Part shown: in pieces, positions 35,901 through 48,546 of the stretch
How the letters are laid out: the number at the start of each line of letters is the position of its first letter
Position numbering within the stretch: the stretch's first letter is position 1
Assembly (NCBI RefSeq): GCF_051020985.1
Contig: NC_135001.1
Span: 20,205,896 to 20,269,895 of the forward strand
DNA length: 64,000 nucleotides
From: Nomia melanderi
Taxonomy: Eukaryota; Arthropoda; Insecta; Hymenoptera; Halictidae
Reading direction: 5' to 3'
Translations under genes and position numbers: made by a program
The notes under the pieces: generated by a model
Database searches by the model: none
Seen by the model: the letters and a program-made list of their open reading frames with translations, nothing else
What the model was told of the DNA's origin: nothing

Positions 35901-38900
35901 GCGATTTGTAGCTTTTAAATTACGAACCAGCTATTCCGGCAATCCCCAACGCCGATGGAGGCGGAATTTCGTCGCGGTCGGACCGACACGCGAGCCGCAT
36001 TGGCCGATTCTTGATTTTATCCGCGAAACGTTTCCGCATTCATCGCGTTCGCTTAAAAACCTCCGATTCAGAGCCATCGGACAAACCAACAACCGACCGA
36101 CCGGACCGGACCGTCCGGCGTCTCTCGTATCCGAGGGACGCGGTATCGATTCCGTAGCGATTTCGCCCAGTGAACCGTGGCCGAAATCAGGTGAACGTTT
36201 GCACAGCTAGCTGGACGAGTTCAAGGTAGGCCGGCTCGTCCGGCGTCGAAGCGACGCGAAATTGTCCTCGAGGTCGGACCTCTGGTTCCCCGTGTTCGCG
36301 CGTGTGTGCGCCGCTGCGGCTGTGCGCGTGGGCTGGAATACTTACGAGCGATCTAGAGGATGGTAAGCCCGGCTGAATAGACCCGGAGCCCGGTCCTCCC
36401 CCGTCGGCTCTTATCAATGCCGGCAGCCGCCAGGAGATGCGCACACAGACAGCGGCCGCACTTTTCACGAACAGGACCGGATTGTACGTTCCGAGCAACA
36501 AATACCGCTCTCAGCTGGCCCATGAGCCCCCCGATTGAATCGTCCGCGGGAATATAAACCGGCCGGACCGCGGCGCCGATGGACATCCGTCGTCCACTTT
36601 TAGCCCGCAATAAGTGCTCGTTAGAACGGATTACGTCCGGCCCGGGTTTCATAACGAGCGGACTTTTTCGGGCAGTTTTCTTCCGAAATTGTTGCAATCA
36701 GCCATCCGCGGGCCGGGAAGGAAACGACTGTTGACCCTTTAATTCGTCGCTCGCTGCCCCTGTCCGGGGCAATTTCGCCGGGGCGTAATCGTTACTGTTG
36801 CGAAGCTTCTCCGCGATTAAGCTTCCTCAATGGGTTCGTCGCGAAAGTTGCTCGGCAGTTCTGCGGGATCGTATTAGCTTCGCTGAGAAGTGATTTTTAA
36901 TGAACTGTTGATGTTGCTTGAATTTCGAATGTTGCTTCGGTTTTCTTTCTTTTTGCCTGGTCTTGTTGCGTCTTGAGCGTTGCATCTTTCGATAGTGTAT
37001 TAAAAATTAATATCAATAAAACGGTATTAAATGGATACTTCAACGAGTAAAACGAGATACTTTATCACCTCGTCTGAAGTATAGGAACGGCGCGATCGCG
37101 GTTTTATGTGATTTTTTATGTGAAACTAAAAATGTATTATACACTTTTCGAATTGAAACGAAGGAAAAGCGACGACCGTTCGCACGCATTTCCAAAAATT
37201 GTACTCTTCCCGTTCCCATGAAGATCGATGTAAAGTTCGACGAAATCCGGCGAACTCGTTTCTAGCGCGGTATGATGTCGGAAACGGGTGGAGTTCGGCG
37301 AGCACAAGGTTTTAGCGGAGAAAATACGCGGCGAACTGTAACTAGGAACATCCTTGCTTTGAGAACGATAATCTCATCCCGTCGCAGCTACGGAAGGCCC
37401 GTATTCTCTCGGCGCGGCGCGGCGGCGCGCGGAGGAGTGCTTTTTGTCGCGTTTTCTCATCAGGCTGATGGAAGAAAAAGAATCGATTCAGCGGCGTTGA
37501 TCACGTGACGAGGAAGAAGAAAATGAGGGCGAGGCTTGGGGGAGCCGATAGCCGGCGATTCGATGACGATGAACGAGGCAAATGACGATGAATTCGTTGG
37601 AACAGCCGGGACGTGACGAGGTAGACGCGGCTTACGGCGCCTCCCTCCCCCCCGCGGCCCTCGCATCTAAATTCTCCGACGGATTCGACCGAGCGCGAGG
37701 AACTTCCCCGGGGCCGCCGGGTGTTCGGTATCCTGGCCGGATTAAGGCGGAACACCGTCTCTGAATCCGGGAATTTTCCTTGGGAACGAAATTTCCTTCC
37801 CCGGGAGAGTGGACGCGCGATCACGTTGCTCCATCGAGCTTCAGCCGGCGACGACCTCGAACGTCGCTCCGCATTTCCGGCCGGAAGAATGTAATCACGA
37901 CCAGCGAGCCTCGCCGAGCCGTTCGAGCGAGCGAGCGATCGATCGTTCTCGAAATAATAATTAACGACTGCGGCCCGGCCGCTTTTTAATGAGTGGAAGT
38001 CTACCAAATCTGCCGGCGATAATTGCCAGCCGGAACGATCGGCGGAGTTTCATTCTCGTCGAGCGAAATCATTTCCATGAAACGCGCGGTTTTCGATGGT
38101 AAGTTCGAACACCGCGATAACTTCCCTATCGGGTTGAATATTTTTTCTCGCGTTTATCTATCGACGTTACGTAATATTACATTTTCATCCGACATTCACG
38201 AAGGTCGCGCCGTTGACGTTTCGCGCGATCCGGCTTCGAAATTGTGTAACGCGAGCGTGTATTTCATTGTTGACGCGTGGAAATTCGAACGCTTACCTCG
38301 GCCGACGGAATATCAAAAATCAGGAATGCATTAGTTTGTCAATCAGACCGGTGAGCTGGGAAATTTAATCGAACCGGTCGCTTCATTTATCATTCGGTCG
38401 AGGACACCGTTCTGGCGTAATGTGCACGGACGTCTGATCGAATGGAGCGAAATGTGAATTACCGTCTGGATCCCGTCGGAGTTATTAGGGAGCGTGTAGA
38501 AAAAGGAATTGGAAAATGGAAATTGAGAGCTCGCGGTGCTTTCGATTGCTAAGAAATACATTCGAGTACGTAAAAGCACGCGTTTACTCGTCCTCGATTA
38601 AAAAACCGATTGAAGAATCGTTCTCGATATTAAGAACCCGCCGAGTCCCAGTTAACCACGGGAGACCTGAAGTGGAATATGCGATTCGGGCTCGAACGAG
38701 AGCTCTGTGCTATCCACGGATGATCCTGGGTGTTGGCGAGAGGCGGATCTTGCACTGAGTAGCAAAGATCCAGACTGGATCAGTCTCGATAGGGACACGC
38801 CGCAGCTGAACGTAACAAGAAATTTCAGCGCATTCCCGGATTCGAATACGTGTGTCTGGTTAAAATTCCTTCTATTATTCTCGCTCTTTTTTGATATTAT

Positions 38901-38939
38901 CATTTCTGACTGCGTCTGAGAACAGCATCGAAAGTAAAT
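32974..38939. other. Long CpG-rich stretch without a gene
   Basis: No gene, RNA or element recognised over about 6 kb. A pyrimidine run ending CTCTATCTGCAG at 33061 looks like a splice acceptor, but no donor-bounded exon follows. CTTGCTTACTTGCTTACTTG at about 33672 and clustered GACC/GAGC/GATC words at 36100 and 37923 are minor simple repeats. Frames up to 168 codons (37501-38007, minus) overlap opposite-strand frames and have no domain. Confidence 0.55.
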
Positions 38940-39180
38940 CAAAATTAATATATATCCATATATGAATACGAATTAACAATGTATTCAATAGTTTCAATAA
39001 TTTCATCAAATGAATATATTTTGCAACTTTCAAGTTACAATGACGTTAAACTTTCATGCCTGAGCGTATAACTGATTGCTTAATTTTATTCACCACTTCG
39101 AGTGCAAAATGAAATAAATCAACAAGATGCCAACATACTGATATGTGACTTTAAAGTTACATGGGACTACAGAGGGTTAA
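38940..39180 (+). mobile_element. Dispersed repeat ending GGGTTAA, family 4 (copy 1)
   Basis: About 240 bp closely matching 63327-63572. Shared landmarks in order are TCAATAATTTCATCAAA, AACTTTCAAGTTACAA, TTCATTCACCACTTCGAG-like sequence, GAGTGCAAAATGAAATAAAT, AAGATGCCA and AGAGGGTTAA. The right end ends GGGTTAA like the TTAA families. The left end lacks an obvious inverted partner, so either the family is asymmetric or both copies are 5' truncated. Non-coding. Confidence 0.8.
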
Positions 39181-40445
39181 AAATGAATATCACTGAAAAG
39201 GAAAACATTGTTTATTACTTTCTGACGATTAAAAAATGGTTGCTATGTTTCCCATTTACGGGATATTTATCCTATAAATTATTGGTACAGATCAACTATA
39301 AACTAACTATAAATTATCTTTCTCTTCAAGCTTCACGATATGTCACCAATATTCTCGTGGAAACTTTTTTCTGTTCTTATTAGTTTGTACTAACGGCTAC
39401 CACGATTTGTTGAGGAAAGAATTCTCATTTAAGCTCCTTCAATGAAACTCTCTCGTCATAACAATTTGCATCTATTTAATATCCACCAATGTGACAACTG
39501 CATTTCAATTAATCACGCGATAAAAATATTCTAGAATTTATTATTGACACTCTATGACACTATGGATTATCATCGTAACGATATGAATCCATATAATCTC
39601 CAGCAATGTTACAATCGGATTTAAAATAAATCCTCCACTACTTGTGGATATATTTGAAATGTATTTGACAAGTGATTACAACTTCGAAAGCACTCCGTTT
39701 CAAATGATCCAAAGTTAAAGCATTGTCTTCGTGTTCAAGTCTATCCAGCGTCGATATCTCCCAACTGACTCTTTGATACTTAGACAGAAGGTGTGGCTCT
39801 CCTAGGAGCTCTAGAGAGTTAAAGTCCAAAGACGAGGAGGAGTCTTTGGAATACCGAAGGAACAGGATTTTCTCGTATACTCCCATCTTAAAGTCCGTGC
39901 AACGCAGGGATTCTGGTTGACTGCTGTCTGGTACCTATGGGAAAGCACACGAATCTCCCTCGGTGATCTAGAGTCACGAAGAAATTGGAATATTTGGAAA
40001 AAGTACAAGCGAGAGACTTCCCCTCCTTTATTCTTCTATGTTAAAATCCCTCCAGTTCTGATATCCTATCTGACACTTTGTTTTTGTTGAGGCTTAATAA
40101 AGTCGACACATGCAGAGTTAAGCTCTCTACAGCACGGGGCAAAAAACGGCTCTTATTGTTTAGTATTTTAACGGCACATCGCGGCAATGCTCATTGGCCT
40201 TTTGAAATCAAATTCCAAAACTTTCTTTTCACCCGCATGTGGCAGCCAGCGACGGGTTGTAAATGCATATTTCTGACGGGCGACCAAATGGTATCCTAAG
40301 GACACTCGGTACCTGGGGTTTGCCTGGAAGAAATTTGTATCCAAGCTAAAAACATAGTCTCTGCATGTCTTAGGTAGCACCCCACCCTCGTTAGACTAGG
40401 CGCGCCAAGGGCGCAGCGACGGTGGGGACAATTCGTTTCGAAAGC
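39181..40445. other. AT-rich stretch without a gene
   Basis: No gene recognised. This is one of the longer AT-rich islands of the window. Frames of 65-93 codons are present but lack recognisable features. Confidence 0.5.
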
Positions 40446-40487
40446 CCCTGATTGGGACTTGTCAATTTTGGCGATAACCAATCAGGG
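40446..40487. promoter_or_regulatory. Inverted pair of CCAAT boxes
   Basis: CCCTGATTGG at 40446-40455 and CCAATCAGGG at 40478-40487 are perfect 10-bp reverse complements separated by 22 bp, each containing a CCAAT box (NF-Y-type core with favourable flanks). The same CCAATCAGG word is at 48630. No TATA box or gene start is evident nearby. It could instead be a transposon-end palindrome. Confidence 0.4.
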
Positions 40488-41590
40488 TGTTTTCTTAAAT
40501 CTCGGAGCTGACGATCTGACTCGCAGATCGCCAGCGAAACAGACAACTCAAAACTTTCGAACGATACACCTCATACAAGCTCGTCTTAGTGTTCAGACAT
40601 AATTGTACACAAAAAATACAGTTCACTAACGAAGAAGCAAGCGCTCTCATTTAATCAGCTCCAAGTAAGGATACTGCTGTGAACACTGAACAGTTTTCTT
40701 CCCAGCTTTCATTGATCAACTTCCTTAAGCACATTTGATTTGGCTCATAAAGTTACAGCAGCAATTCTTCCTGTAGGACTGAATTCCCCATTACCATGAG
40801 CGGGCAACGGATAAAAGATAATTAGAGGGGAATGTCTTGAATAGAAAAAAATCTTACGAATTTCGGACGGTTCGGCTCATTGACTACACTTAATGAACCA
40901 CAGCACAATCCAATTTCCCCGTTCACTTTCTCTGGAGTGTTTCCCTTTCTGGCCCGGGGCAGAGCCTGTGGGATTAATTCTTTCGAGTTTCTCTTCCTGC
41001 GAAGGGCTCTCGATTTTCCACGTGATTTCCACGGGCGAGCCTAGGGGTGAAGGGCGGAACTTTCCGATCCGAACGTTGGCGGTTCCCCCTTTTAATTATC
41101 GCCGCGCTCGTTTCATAAGGGTTTCAATTAATTCCCTTGGCCGAGCCACGGCGGGCATACCGTTGTTAATTATTTAATTCCCCTTGAACCGATTCGACTC
41201 GTTTTTGTCCCGTCACGAAGAAAACAGTAATACCGAGGCGGTGGAAGGTCGGGATCCGGTGGTGGCAATTAGTCGCCGGCCAGGGCAATTAAAACAATTG
41301 GTGCCCGCCTTTTTTGTATTGCTCTCGATTCCACGGCTTTACCCCGATTAACACTCAGGCCCGGCGCTCCCCGTCTCGTTAGCGACGATCCGCTTCGCGT
41401 CGCGCGACACTACTTCCGGTTTCCAAGCGGCAGTCGTTTACAACGCTAAGCTGCTTCCTGCGGGAACTTTTTCTCGTTCGCGACCTGACCGTTTGAATAT
41501 CCCGCGCGGTTTATTTTCCAGTGCACGACGAACGGTAATTGTCTCTCGCGTCGATGTATCGGTTCATAACGTAAATACGCTTGGATTTAT
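40488..41590. other. Mixed stretch without a gene
   Basis: Nothing recognised. AT-rich to about 40890, then CpG-rich. No frame longer than 94 codons. Confidence 0.5.
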
Positions 41591-41627
41591 TCGAAAACTC
41601 TTTTTTACCGTTTGCTCCAGGTAAACA
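41591..41627 (+). promoter_or_regulatory. Weak candidate recursive-splice (ratchet) site
   Basis: The pyrimidine-rich CTCTTTTTTACCGTTTGCTC leads into CCAG|GTAAAC, so a 3' splice acceptor abuts a 5' splice donor at 41621|41622. The donor is imperfect (A rather than G at +5), and the best branch-point-like word, CATAAC near 41565-41570, is rather far upstream. It is on the same strand as the much stronger site at 55545, which adds slight support. Confidence 0.3.
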
Positions 41628-42570
41628 GTGAAGTGACAGCATTGAATTCAAATACGCCAGAAGTGTCATTTCATGTCCATCAATTCACTTTCAATGAATA
41701 ATTAAATCAGAATTAGGGCACGTTCATGCTTGCATCCGAGGAACTTTATGTTACCGCCTGATAGATCTCGCGGAACATTTCTTTTTTCTGTCCTCGAAGC
41801 AATATTCGAGCGGAGTCTCTTCGAAGTGGAAATTGTCTTGGTAACGGGAGATGACAAAGAAGCAGGCTATCGGGAGATGACAAATTCTGGCCAATATCCT
41901 GGAATAAAATTGGCGCGAGGGGAGTGCTCGACAACGGGCCGCCTCCTCGAAACGAGGAAATAAACGGAGGAGAAACGAGAGCGTGAGGAGAGAACGTGCG
42001 CGTCATCCGCCTGCGATGGCAGCTTAATATATTAAGTCGCTCAGGAACCAGTTTCCCTTGCCACGAGAATCCCGGCACTCGAACTTCCTTCCAAGAACAT
42101 CCTCGTTTCTTTCGCCATAAATGAAATTAAGACTGCCGCGCCCATGGAATCGTTACGTTCCCCTCGAATCGCGCGAACTTTGGCTAAGTGCTGTTTGGCG
42201 TCTGTTGTCTTCGGCTGGTCTTGGTGCCCGGTTGTTCTTGGGGATTTCGAGCGATCATTTTCAGTAATTGTTCAAAGGAGACGATCCAGCGCCAGTTCAA
42301 GACGAACTTTATGCACTAACGAACTTTATTCTAAGTTTCAAATATTCTAAATTTCTAAATTTCTGAAATCTCTAGTTCGTAGGAAAGAAAAACCGAAACG
42401 ATGGGGCGTGGGGGATTCGGAGGATGTATTTTGGGGAGCGCGAAAGAAGTGACACAGTCTACGGTTTCTCAATCTAATATTTCAATTTCTAAATGTACAA
42501 TGAATATGCCGGTTGGTCGGTGTACAATATATACCTCTCCGCTAGTGGCGGGGGAGTGACGGACGCGTGG
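41628..42570. other. Mixed stretch without a gene
   Basis: No gene recognised. CGGGAGATGACAAA occurs at 41845 and 41871 (26-bp local duplication). CTTAATATATTAAG at 42023-42036 is a perfect 14-bp palindrome. A degenerate CTAAATTTCT repeat lies near 42345-42370. Confidence 0.5.
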
Positions 42571-42601
42571 GTAGGATTCCCAAAAATTGGGAAAACCCTA
42601 C
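42571..42601. other. Hairpin (31 nt)
   Basis: GTAGG-A-TTCCCAA and TTGGGAA-AA-CCCTAC face each other around an AAA loop, giving a 12-bp stem with small bulges. Flanking words GGCGGG/CCCGCC and GACGGAC/GTCCGTC also pair but in non-nested order. It could be the centre of a fold-back element. The function is unknown. Confidence 0.55.
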
Positions 42602-45600
42602 TTCCCGCCAGCGGTCCGTCGGTTGGTTCCGTTAGCCGGAGACTCGGAAATTTCTAACGACCATAGCAGCAACAGCCTCAAGGATCGCCTCGACTTTAAA
42701 TTACATGCAAGTATAAAATTCGTAGCTATCGCCCACCTTGCGCTCAATCCACGGATTAACTAAAAACGACGAGCAATGGGTCCCTGGGCTTTATTGTTGC
42801 TAGGATAGGCTCGCAAAAGGGTTTTTTATATCTAATGCCTACAAGTTCAATCATAGAGAGTGTCAATCCTAGTTGACACATCGACGTAGCTATTACACGA
42901 AGCGAGGACGACGTCAGAAGACACTCAACGAAGCCATCAAGCGAAGTCGCCGATCACGTTGGAAGAGCACTCCGTCGATGGAGTGTCCGCCGATTATTCG
43001 TAACTGACAATCGCCCGCCACCTGATTACTGATTGCCATTTCACTGACGACTAATTACAGACTGATTGTCGACCGATAGCCAGTTGATTGCTAACTAATA
43101 TTAGATTCGCCGTTGGCGTACCGCCAGCTGTCAGTTAACCGTTTAACAACTGCTACAGAAGTGGAGGGCTTGGCAGAGAATCGATGCCTGACGTCGCTGT
43201 CATCCGGACATATCTTGACAATATCCGTTCTCGATTGCTCGAACGAACACCACCGAGCTCTCGAAGACGCTGCCGGCGTCCAGATGTTTGGCTGGATCTT
43301 AATATACTTGGCCAGTCGTTCGGAAATATTTCCGACGGTTCGCAGCATATATTCGCCGGCGTCCGGGAATGGAAATCGATTCGATATCTGAATACCTAAT
43401 GTAGCCGGCGGTGTTTCTTCGCGCGGGGATACCTCCGACGGCCCCGTCTTCGACGTCGTTAGCCGCGAATCTCGGGATAACGAAGGAGAAATTATTTAAA
43501 CAAATTCCGATTATCGTCGGAGAAAGTTACGACCCGCCGCCACCGGTTCCTCTTCCCAACCGAAGATCATTGAACTTCGAACTGAACTTCGGACCGACGG
43601 AAGAGGGTTCGCAGGGCTGGGCGGACCGCTAAACCGCAACCTTGTTCGGCTCCCGCAGAGCAGCGACGCGGGATACCTTATAATGTGTAGCAACTTCGCG
43701 CCGGCAACGAGTTCTGGGACGTTTCTTCATTAGTTTCTTCCGCGTTGCTCCACGTGCAGGCACTTCTGCGAAATCTGAACAGCCTTCGGAGGTTCGATGA
43801 GTCGGATATCGAACTTGCGAACCAATTACAGCCGCGTAGTTAGGTGATCGCTACGTCGCTGCGGGGATTTCTGATAAATACCTCGGGTACATTAGCTGTG
43901 CGCGCTTGAACGTTGTTGTTGATGGTTACCCGAGCCCTTTGAGGATCATTTTATCGAGTTATCCGTGATTAAGGAGGATAATATAAGAATTTACATGAAA
44001 CTTCTGGTATATTAGAATCGGTTGGTAACTCCATGAAGGTTATAATCAAGAAAACTTGTAATATATACTATTTACTATCTAATATGTATTAGTATAACCA
44101 GAACTCTAAGAAAAGATGCGACTCGAGACTCCCAGCTTCAAGGAGTGTTTCTTTTGACATTCTTTTTTCCGTGATGCACACGAGAAATCCATTAGCGAGA
44201 GTTTGCCCTTAAATTATTCAGCGTCACGCCGAGTTTTCTGTAATGTTCGCTATCAAGAAACAGTTCCATATTCCCGTTCCCTTCGCTGGATCTCCCCTTG
44301 CGGTTCCAATTACGCCGCCGCCGCGGCTACAACAATGCTGAAGATTAATCCCCGCCGTTGCCTGTAATCGCAGCGGCGCAACAATGCTATCGCCGGCGAC
44401 CATCAAATATTATTGCCGCCGAGGTGTCGCGGTTTATACTCGCGGCGTTGCGCGCCGCTGTCGACAAAACAGCCGGCCGCTTCCGCGGTGACCTAAGTGG
44501 CTTTTATGAGGGCAGCCGTGGACACTTTACGATTCTCCGCTGCCCGGAGCCGTTACCGTGCTTCCTATTCGAGTCAACGTGCCGATAAATCGTTGGATTG
44601 GACGCGATCCCGCGCCGGGATTCGGTCTCCCGCGTCGCCAAAAGAATCTTAATGCGCCGCGCATGGAACTGCGAATCCGTGAAAGGGCCGGCGACGACAG
44701 ACCGTATCGTTTTAACGACGGTCCGTTGTGTTGCCAGCGGAGGAACGCGCGAGTCCTTCGTAAACGGACCTTGGTCGTTGTAGCTTTTAATTGTGCCTCG
44801 TTGTTAACGCTGATACCAATCTTAGGTTCGAGAATAATGACAAAATACTTTAAGGATTACGAGTTGGTACTGCGGAAAATGACAAGTTACAATAATAAAA
44901 TTGGCTGAATAAATGACTCATTAAAATTTCATGATGATCTGTTTTATTCACACAGCCTACTCTCTTTCTCATTTTCAGTCAATCACCTTCTCAAACCTCA
45001 CTTTCTCTCTTTTTCCTCTTCTCTTTCACACACACACATATAAATACTCACTGATATTCAAGGCCATTCAAGGACTCCTAATCACCCAGGAGCACCTACT
45101 AAGTTGCATCCATCCTCCATTTGCACCTAAGATTTCCCAAGAACTCATCTACACTCATTCTGTAACTCATCTCATTCTCTCCGACTCGTGCAGCGCTGTC
45201 GCTCCTAATAATATTTTATAACAGCTTGTACAAACTGCGGAACGGCTGTCAACAAGACGGCATTTCGAGAAACGCGGCTCGCCGTCGAAAGTAACGCGCG
45301 TTTGCCCTGTCGCAACGGTGCTCGCCGGTCACTCCGGCGCGAATTAACAGAACCGCCGCGTTACGGGCCGTATCCGGTAGAAAATGACCAGCTAATTTGC
45401 CAAAGTGGTCTCAGGAGTGTAAGTTATAACGAGGGACGGAATGGATTTGTAAAACGGCGTCGTTAACAAGGCAGCCCGGCCCCGCGGAGACGGAGAAACG
45501 CGTTAATAAACGGCCCGTTGACGCGTCGCTGTTTGCGAAACGGCGTATTCGTTAACGTGCAATATAATTACTTGGGAAACACGTCGGGGATAAACAGGCG

Positions 45601-47660
45601 GGTGCCGACGCGACGGTCCGGCCGGCCGTGCGATTTCCGCCCGCCCGTCGAATGAATATTTAATATCGCGTCCATATTATTCGCCGCGGCTGTTGTTAAT
45701 TAGGATGGATTTATTTTGATAAACGATTTAACGCCGCGCCTATCTGTACCGTATCATTTCCTCGTTCCGCCTGTCGCTGCGAACAGGAACCGTGCCAGGA
45801 TGAATATCATCCGAGTAAAAAGTCCCCCGGCGAACGCGACGGGCCCGGATTAACGCGGATCGCTCCACTTAGCGGGAGTTATTTATCTTCCTGTAATTGT
45901 AATAATTAGTGTCGCGTGCAAACTCGAGGAATGTAACGCCTGGATTACAGAATAGACTCGCCTTTCTGAGTGAAGTCTGACTGCTGCGCGGAAACGTGTT
46001 AACACCGAAACTGGAATTAACAGGTGATCCGGACTGACCCAGTTGAGAATGATACGTTCGTCGACTGTTAAATAACTCGCTCGTATTTGAACAGGCGCAA
46101 TGGAAACTGCTTTGAATCTAAAGAACTGTATTTTTCTAATTATTCTATAATCTCGACAATTATACTCATTTCCATGATTATCAATCAATCACTCCAGTCG
46201 GTAGTTTCAGCGTTATTTGCTCATTAAAACATACTCTAGTTCAGATCTCATCTCATCGAAGATGGAGTCTCGATTCGCAATGTCAACTGGTTTCTAAAGA
46301 GGAAAATGAAAACGCAGATTTGCCAGAAGACGAGCCGATCTGCCGGTGGAGCATTTCCATCTGGAAACGTCCGGCTCGCTGCTATTTATAACGGGTCAAT
46401 CATTACCGAGAAACTCCTGCGAAAGGCTGGGAACCTCCGAAGTTTTGCCTCGAGTTTTCTGGTCGAGGGCAAAGGTTCCGCCAGCTATGAGCAAATAAAC
46501 TAGGAAACGAGCGAACTACTCCGATCCCCGGGACTGTCCTCAACAGATCGCGAGGATCCCGCCCGGCTGAATGTCAGCGTAATACCGCCGGTGGGAACGT
46601 CGCACTTGATCGGAAGTTGGTTGTTACGCAATTCGCTTCCGGTGGGAAGGGACGTCGGATTTCTGAATGGAGGGCCGGGCCGCAGCCAGCGAAGAAGTTC
46701 GAGCGCTTAATCGCGGGACCCAATAACTCCCCGATGCCACTGTTTGCCCGAGTTTCAACCTTGACTTCGACGCGTCGACTTTTCGGACAATTAGCCGTTC
46801 GCGTTCGAGGAATTTTATCCGAGTCGCGGGCCGCGACTCATTGAACACGGATCAGGGTCACCAAACGAGAAACTCGCCGGTTTTATTCGCGGAACTCCAT
46901 CCGTGCATACCGAAACTTCGCGACTTCTTAGTTATCCTAAGTCGCGTACGCTCAAATTGTAAATTCGGGCCCGCGACGCTCTCACATGGCGCAAAGTATT
47001 TTCCCTTGTTTCGAATTTCGCGGTGCTGTAGAATATTCGATACAGAAGTGTATTCAAATCTTCCGAAGTCGTAGGTGTATTCGTTTCTCCTCTTGGAACA
47101 CGGTTTCCGTTTCACACGGAAACAATATCATCGGTTTCCTCGGTATCTTGATTAAACTTTACTACACTTTTAATAGCTTCAACCCTGTGCACAGCGAAAG
47201 TGTTAACACTCCGCGAGCTTCCACGTTCAAGTATTAAATGCGAAGCTACAGACAAAATTTCATCCCGCGTTCCACAACTCAAAGTTCCTCAACTCGATTC
47301 ATCATCCGCGAACTCTAACGCAATTCCGCGAGCTCTAAGACTCGCCTCCGCGTGATCCGCGAATAAATTTATTAGCGCGCCGGGTCGGACGGCCAAAAAG
47401 TCCGTATTAGCGAGCGGCGGCGCGGCGCGTTCTGCAAATCAAATTACAAGAGCTCTCGCCTTGGCGGTCGCGTAAGCCGGACAAAGTGCGTCCGGCGGCG
47501 CGTGGATAATGCAGTGCGAGGGCGTTATGGGGATTCATTAAATTTAATTTCCCTGATACACGGTGACTCGCAGCCCCGCGCAATTCCGCCGATGGAACGC
47601 GGGGCTCCAGGTGCGTAAACATTTACCCTCCGCCGAGCTTTGTACACCTTCGCCCTGCTT
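42602..47660. other. Mixed stretch without a gene
   Basis: No gene or clear element recognised over about 5 kb. Features noticed: TGTCAATCCTAGTTGACA at 42861-42878 (imperfect palindrome), degenerate CTGATTG-type repetition at 43020-43095, an AT-rich island at 43930-44200, and pyrimidine-rich DNA with a short (CA)n run at 44945-45040. Frames of up to 116 codons are unsupported. Confidence 0.5.
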
Positions 47661-47692
47661 GCGTTGCGCTGCGCTGCGCTGCGTCGCGTCGC
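47661..47692 (+). repeat. Pentanucleotide repeat (GCGYY)n
   Basis: Six consecutive pentamers (GCGTT, three GCGCT, two GCGTC) then GC. A simple repeat within a CpG-dense block; it explains the Cys/Ala/Leu-rich chance frames there. Confidence 0.85.
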
Positions 47693-47793
47693 CCGGTTCT
47701 ATTGTAAAATTACGCGTCACCGAGCGAAACGGGGCGGTTGGCTGCGACGCGAACGCGGGACCTCCGGCCTCCGCCCTCCTGCCCGGCTGAACC

Positions 47794-47809
47794 GGCTGGC
47801 TGGCTGGCT
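47794..47809 (+). repeat. (GGCT)4 microsatellite
   Basis: Four uninterrupted GGCT units in CpG-rich DNA about 100 bp from the pentanucleotide repeat. Confidence 0.85.
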
Positions 47810-48323
47810 GCCTCCTCTCGACGACGGAACGGCAGCGGCGACGAGTGTCGGGCGCAAACACTGTTCGCGCCTCGGGCGAATGATAATGACGCGACGCGCT
47901 CGCCGAAGATTGCTTCGACTTTGCCGGCTCGTTCGGGAAATGTCGACCGGTTTCACCCTGACGAATGGAGACCGGTGTGCTGGACTGGTTACGGGGATGC
48001 TTTGGGTCCTCGAGTCTTCTGCTCGCCGTTAGACTGGTTCCAAGATGGCATCTTCCGTGTGAGAGCTAGCTTTATTAATCCCTTGTCTTTCGATTTACTG
48101 CTTATGCTTGTAATTCAGAGTTTTAGAAGCATGATGTACGTTCAGAACGATTTTTACGTGCTAGCGAGTGCAGGTTAATTTCCAGAACTTGATAACGGTT
48201 GAAATTTTTGTGAACGAGCTTTAGGGAGTAGGTGAGGCTTGTACAAATTAACTGTCGCAAGTTTAAGGGAGTGAATCTTTATTTAACCAGAGACCGCGAG
48301 GACTTCGTGTTAATTCTTGAGTA
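47810..48323. other. Short stretch without a gene
   Basis: Nothing recognised. CpG-rich to about 48050 and then AT-rich up to the next TTAA element. Confidence 0.5.
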
Positions 48324-48546
48324 TTAAACCTTTGCATTTAGAAGTATTTCGCCGGAAATACTTAACGTTTTCTAACTATACAAAGACGATATTCTTGTAA
48401 ATGAACTCAAGGAAAAATCACAAGTGAATTGAGAGACAAAGCGTTTTTATCCGAATATTTCACACACCGATGTATTATAAACAGTTCAATATTAAGTATC
48501 AAATCAAGTGGTGACTGAGAGTCACCTCTCGAGTGCAAAGGGTTAA
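48324..48546 (+). mobile_element. TTAA MITE, family 1 (copy 4)
   Basis: A 223-bp element with TTAA flanks. The left end is degenerate (TTAAACCTTTGCATTTAG) and the right end intact (CGAGTGCAAAGGG). The hairpin GGTGACTgagAGTCACC is perfect. It is somewhat shortened in the middle relative to the copy at 16611. Confidence 0.82.

Noticed and set aside
37501..38007. 168-codon minus-strand frame
   Set aside because: Overlapped by four other frames on both strands and no recognisable family.
42861..42878. TGTCAATCCTAGTTGACA as a possible operator-like palindrome
   Set aside because: Short and imperfect, with no gene or repeated copy to give it meaning.
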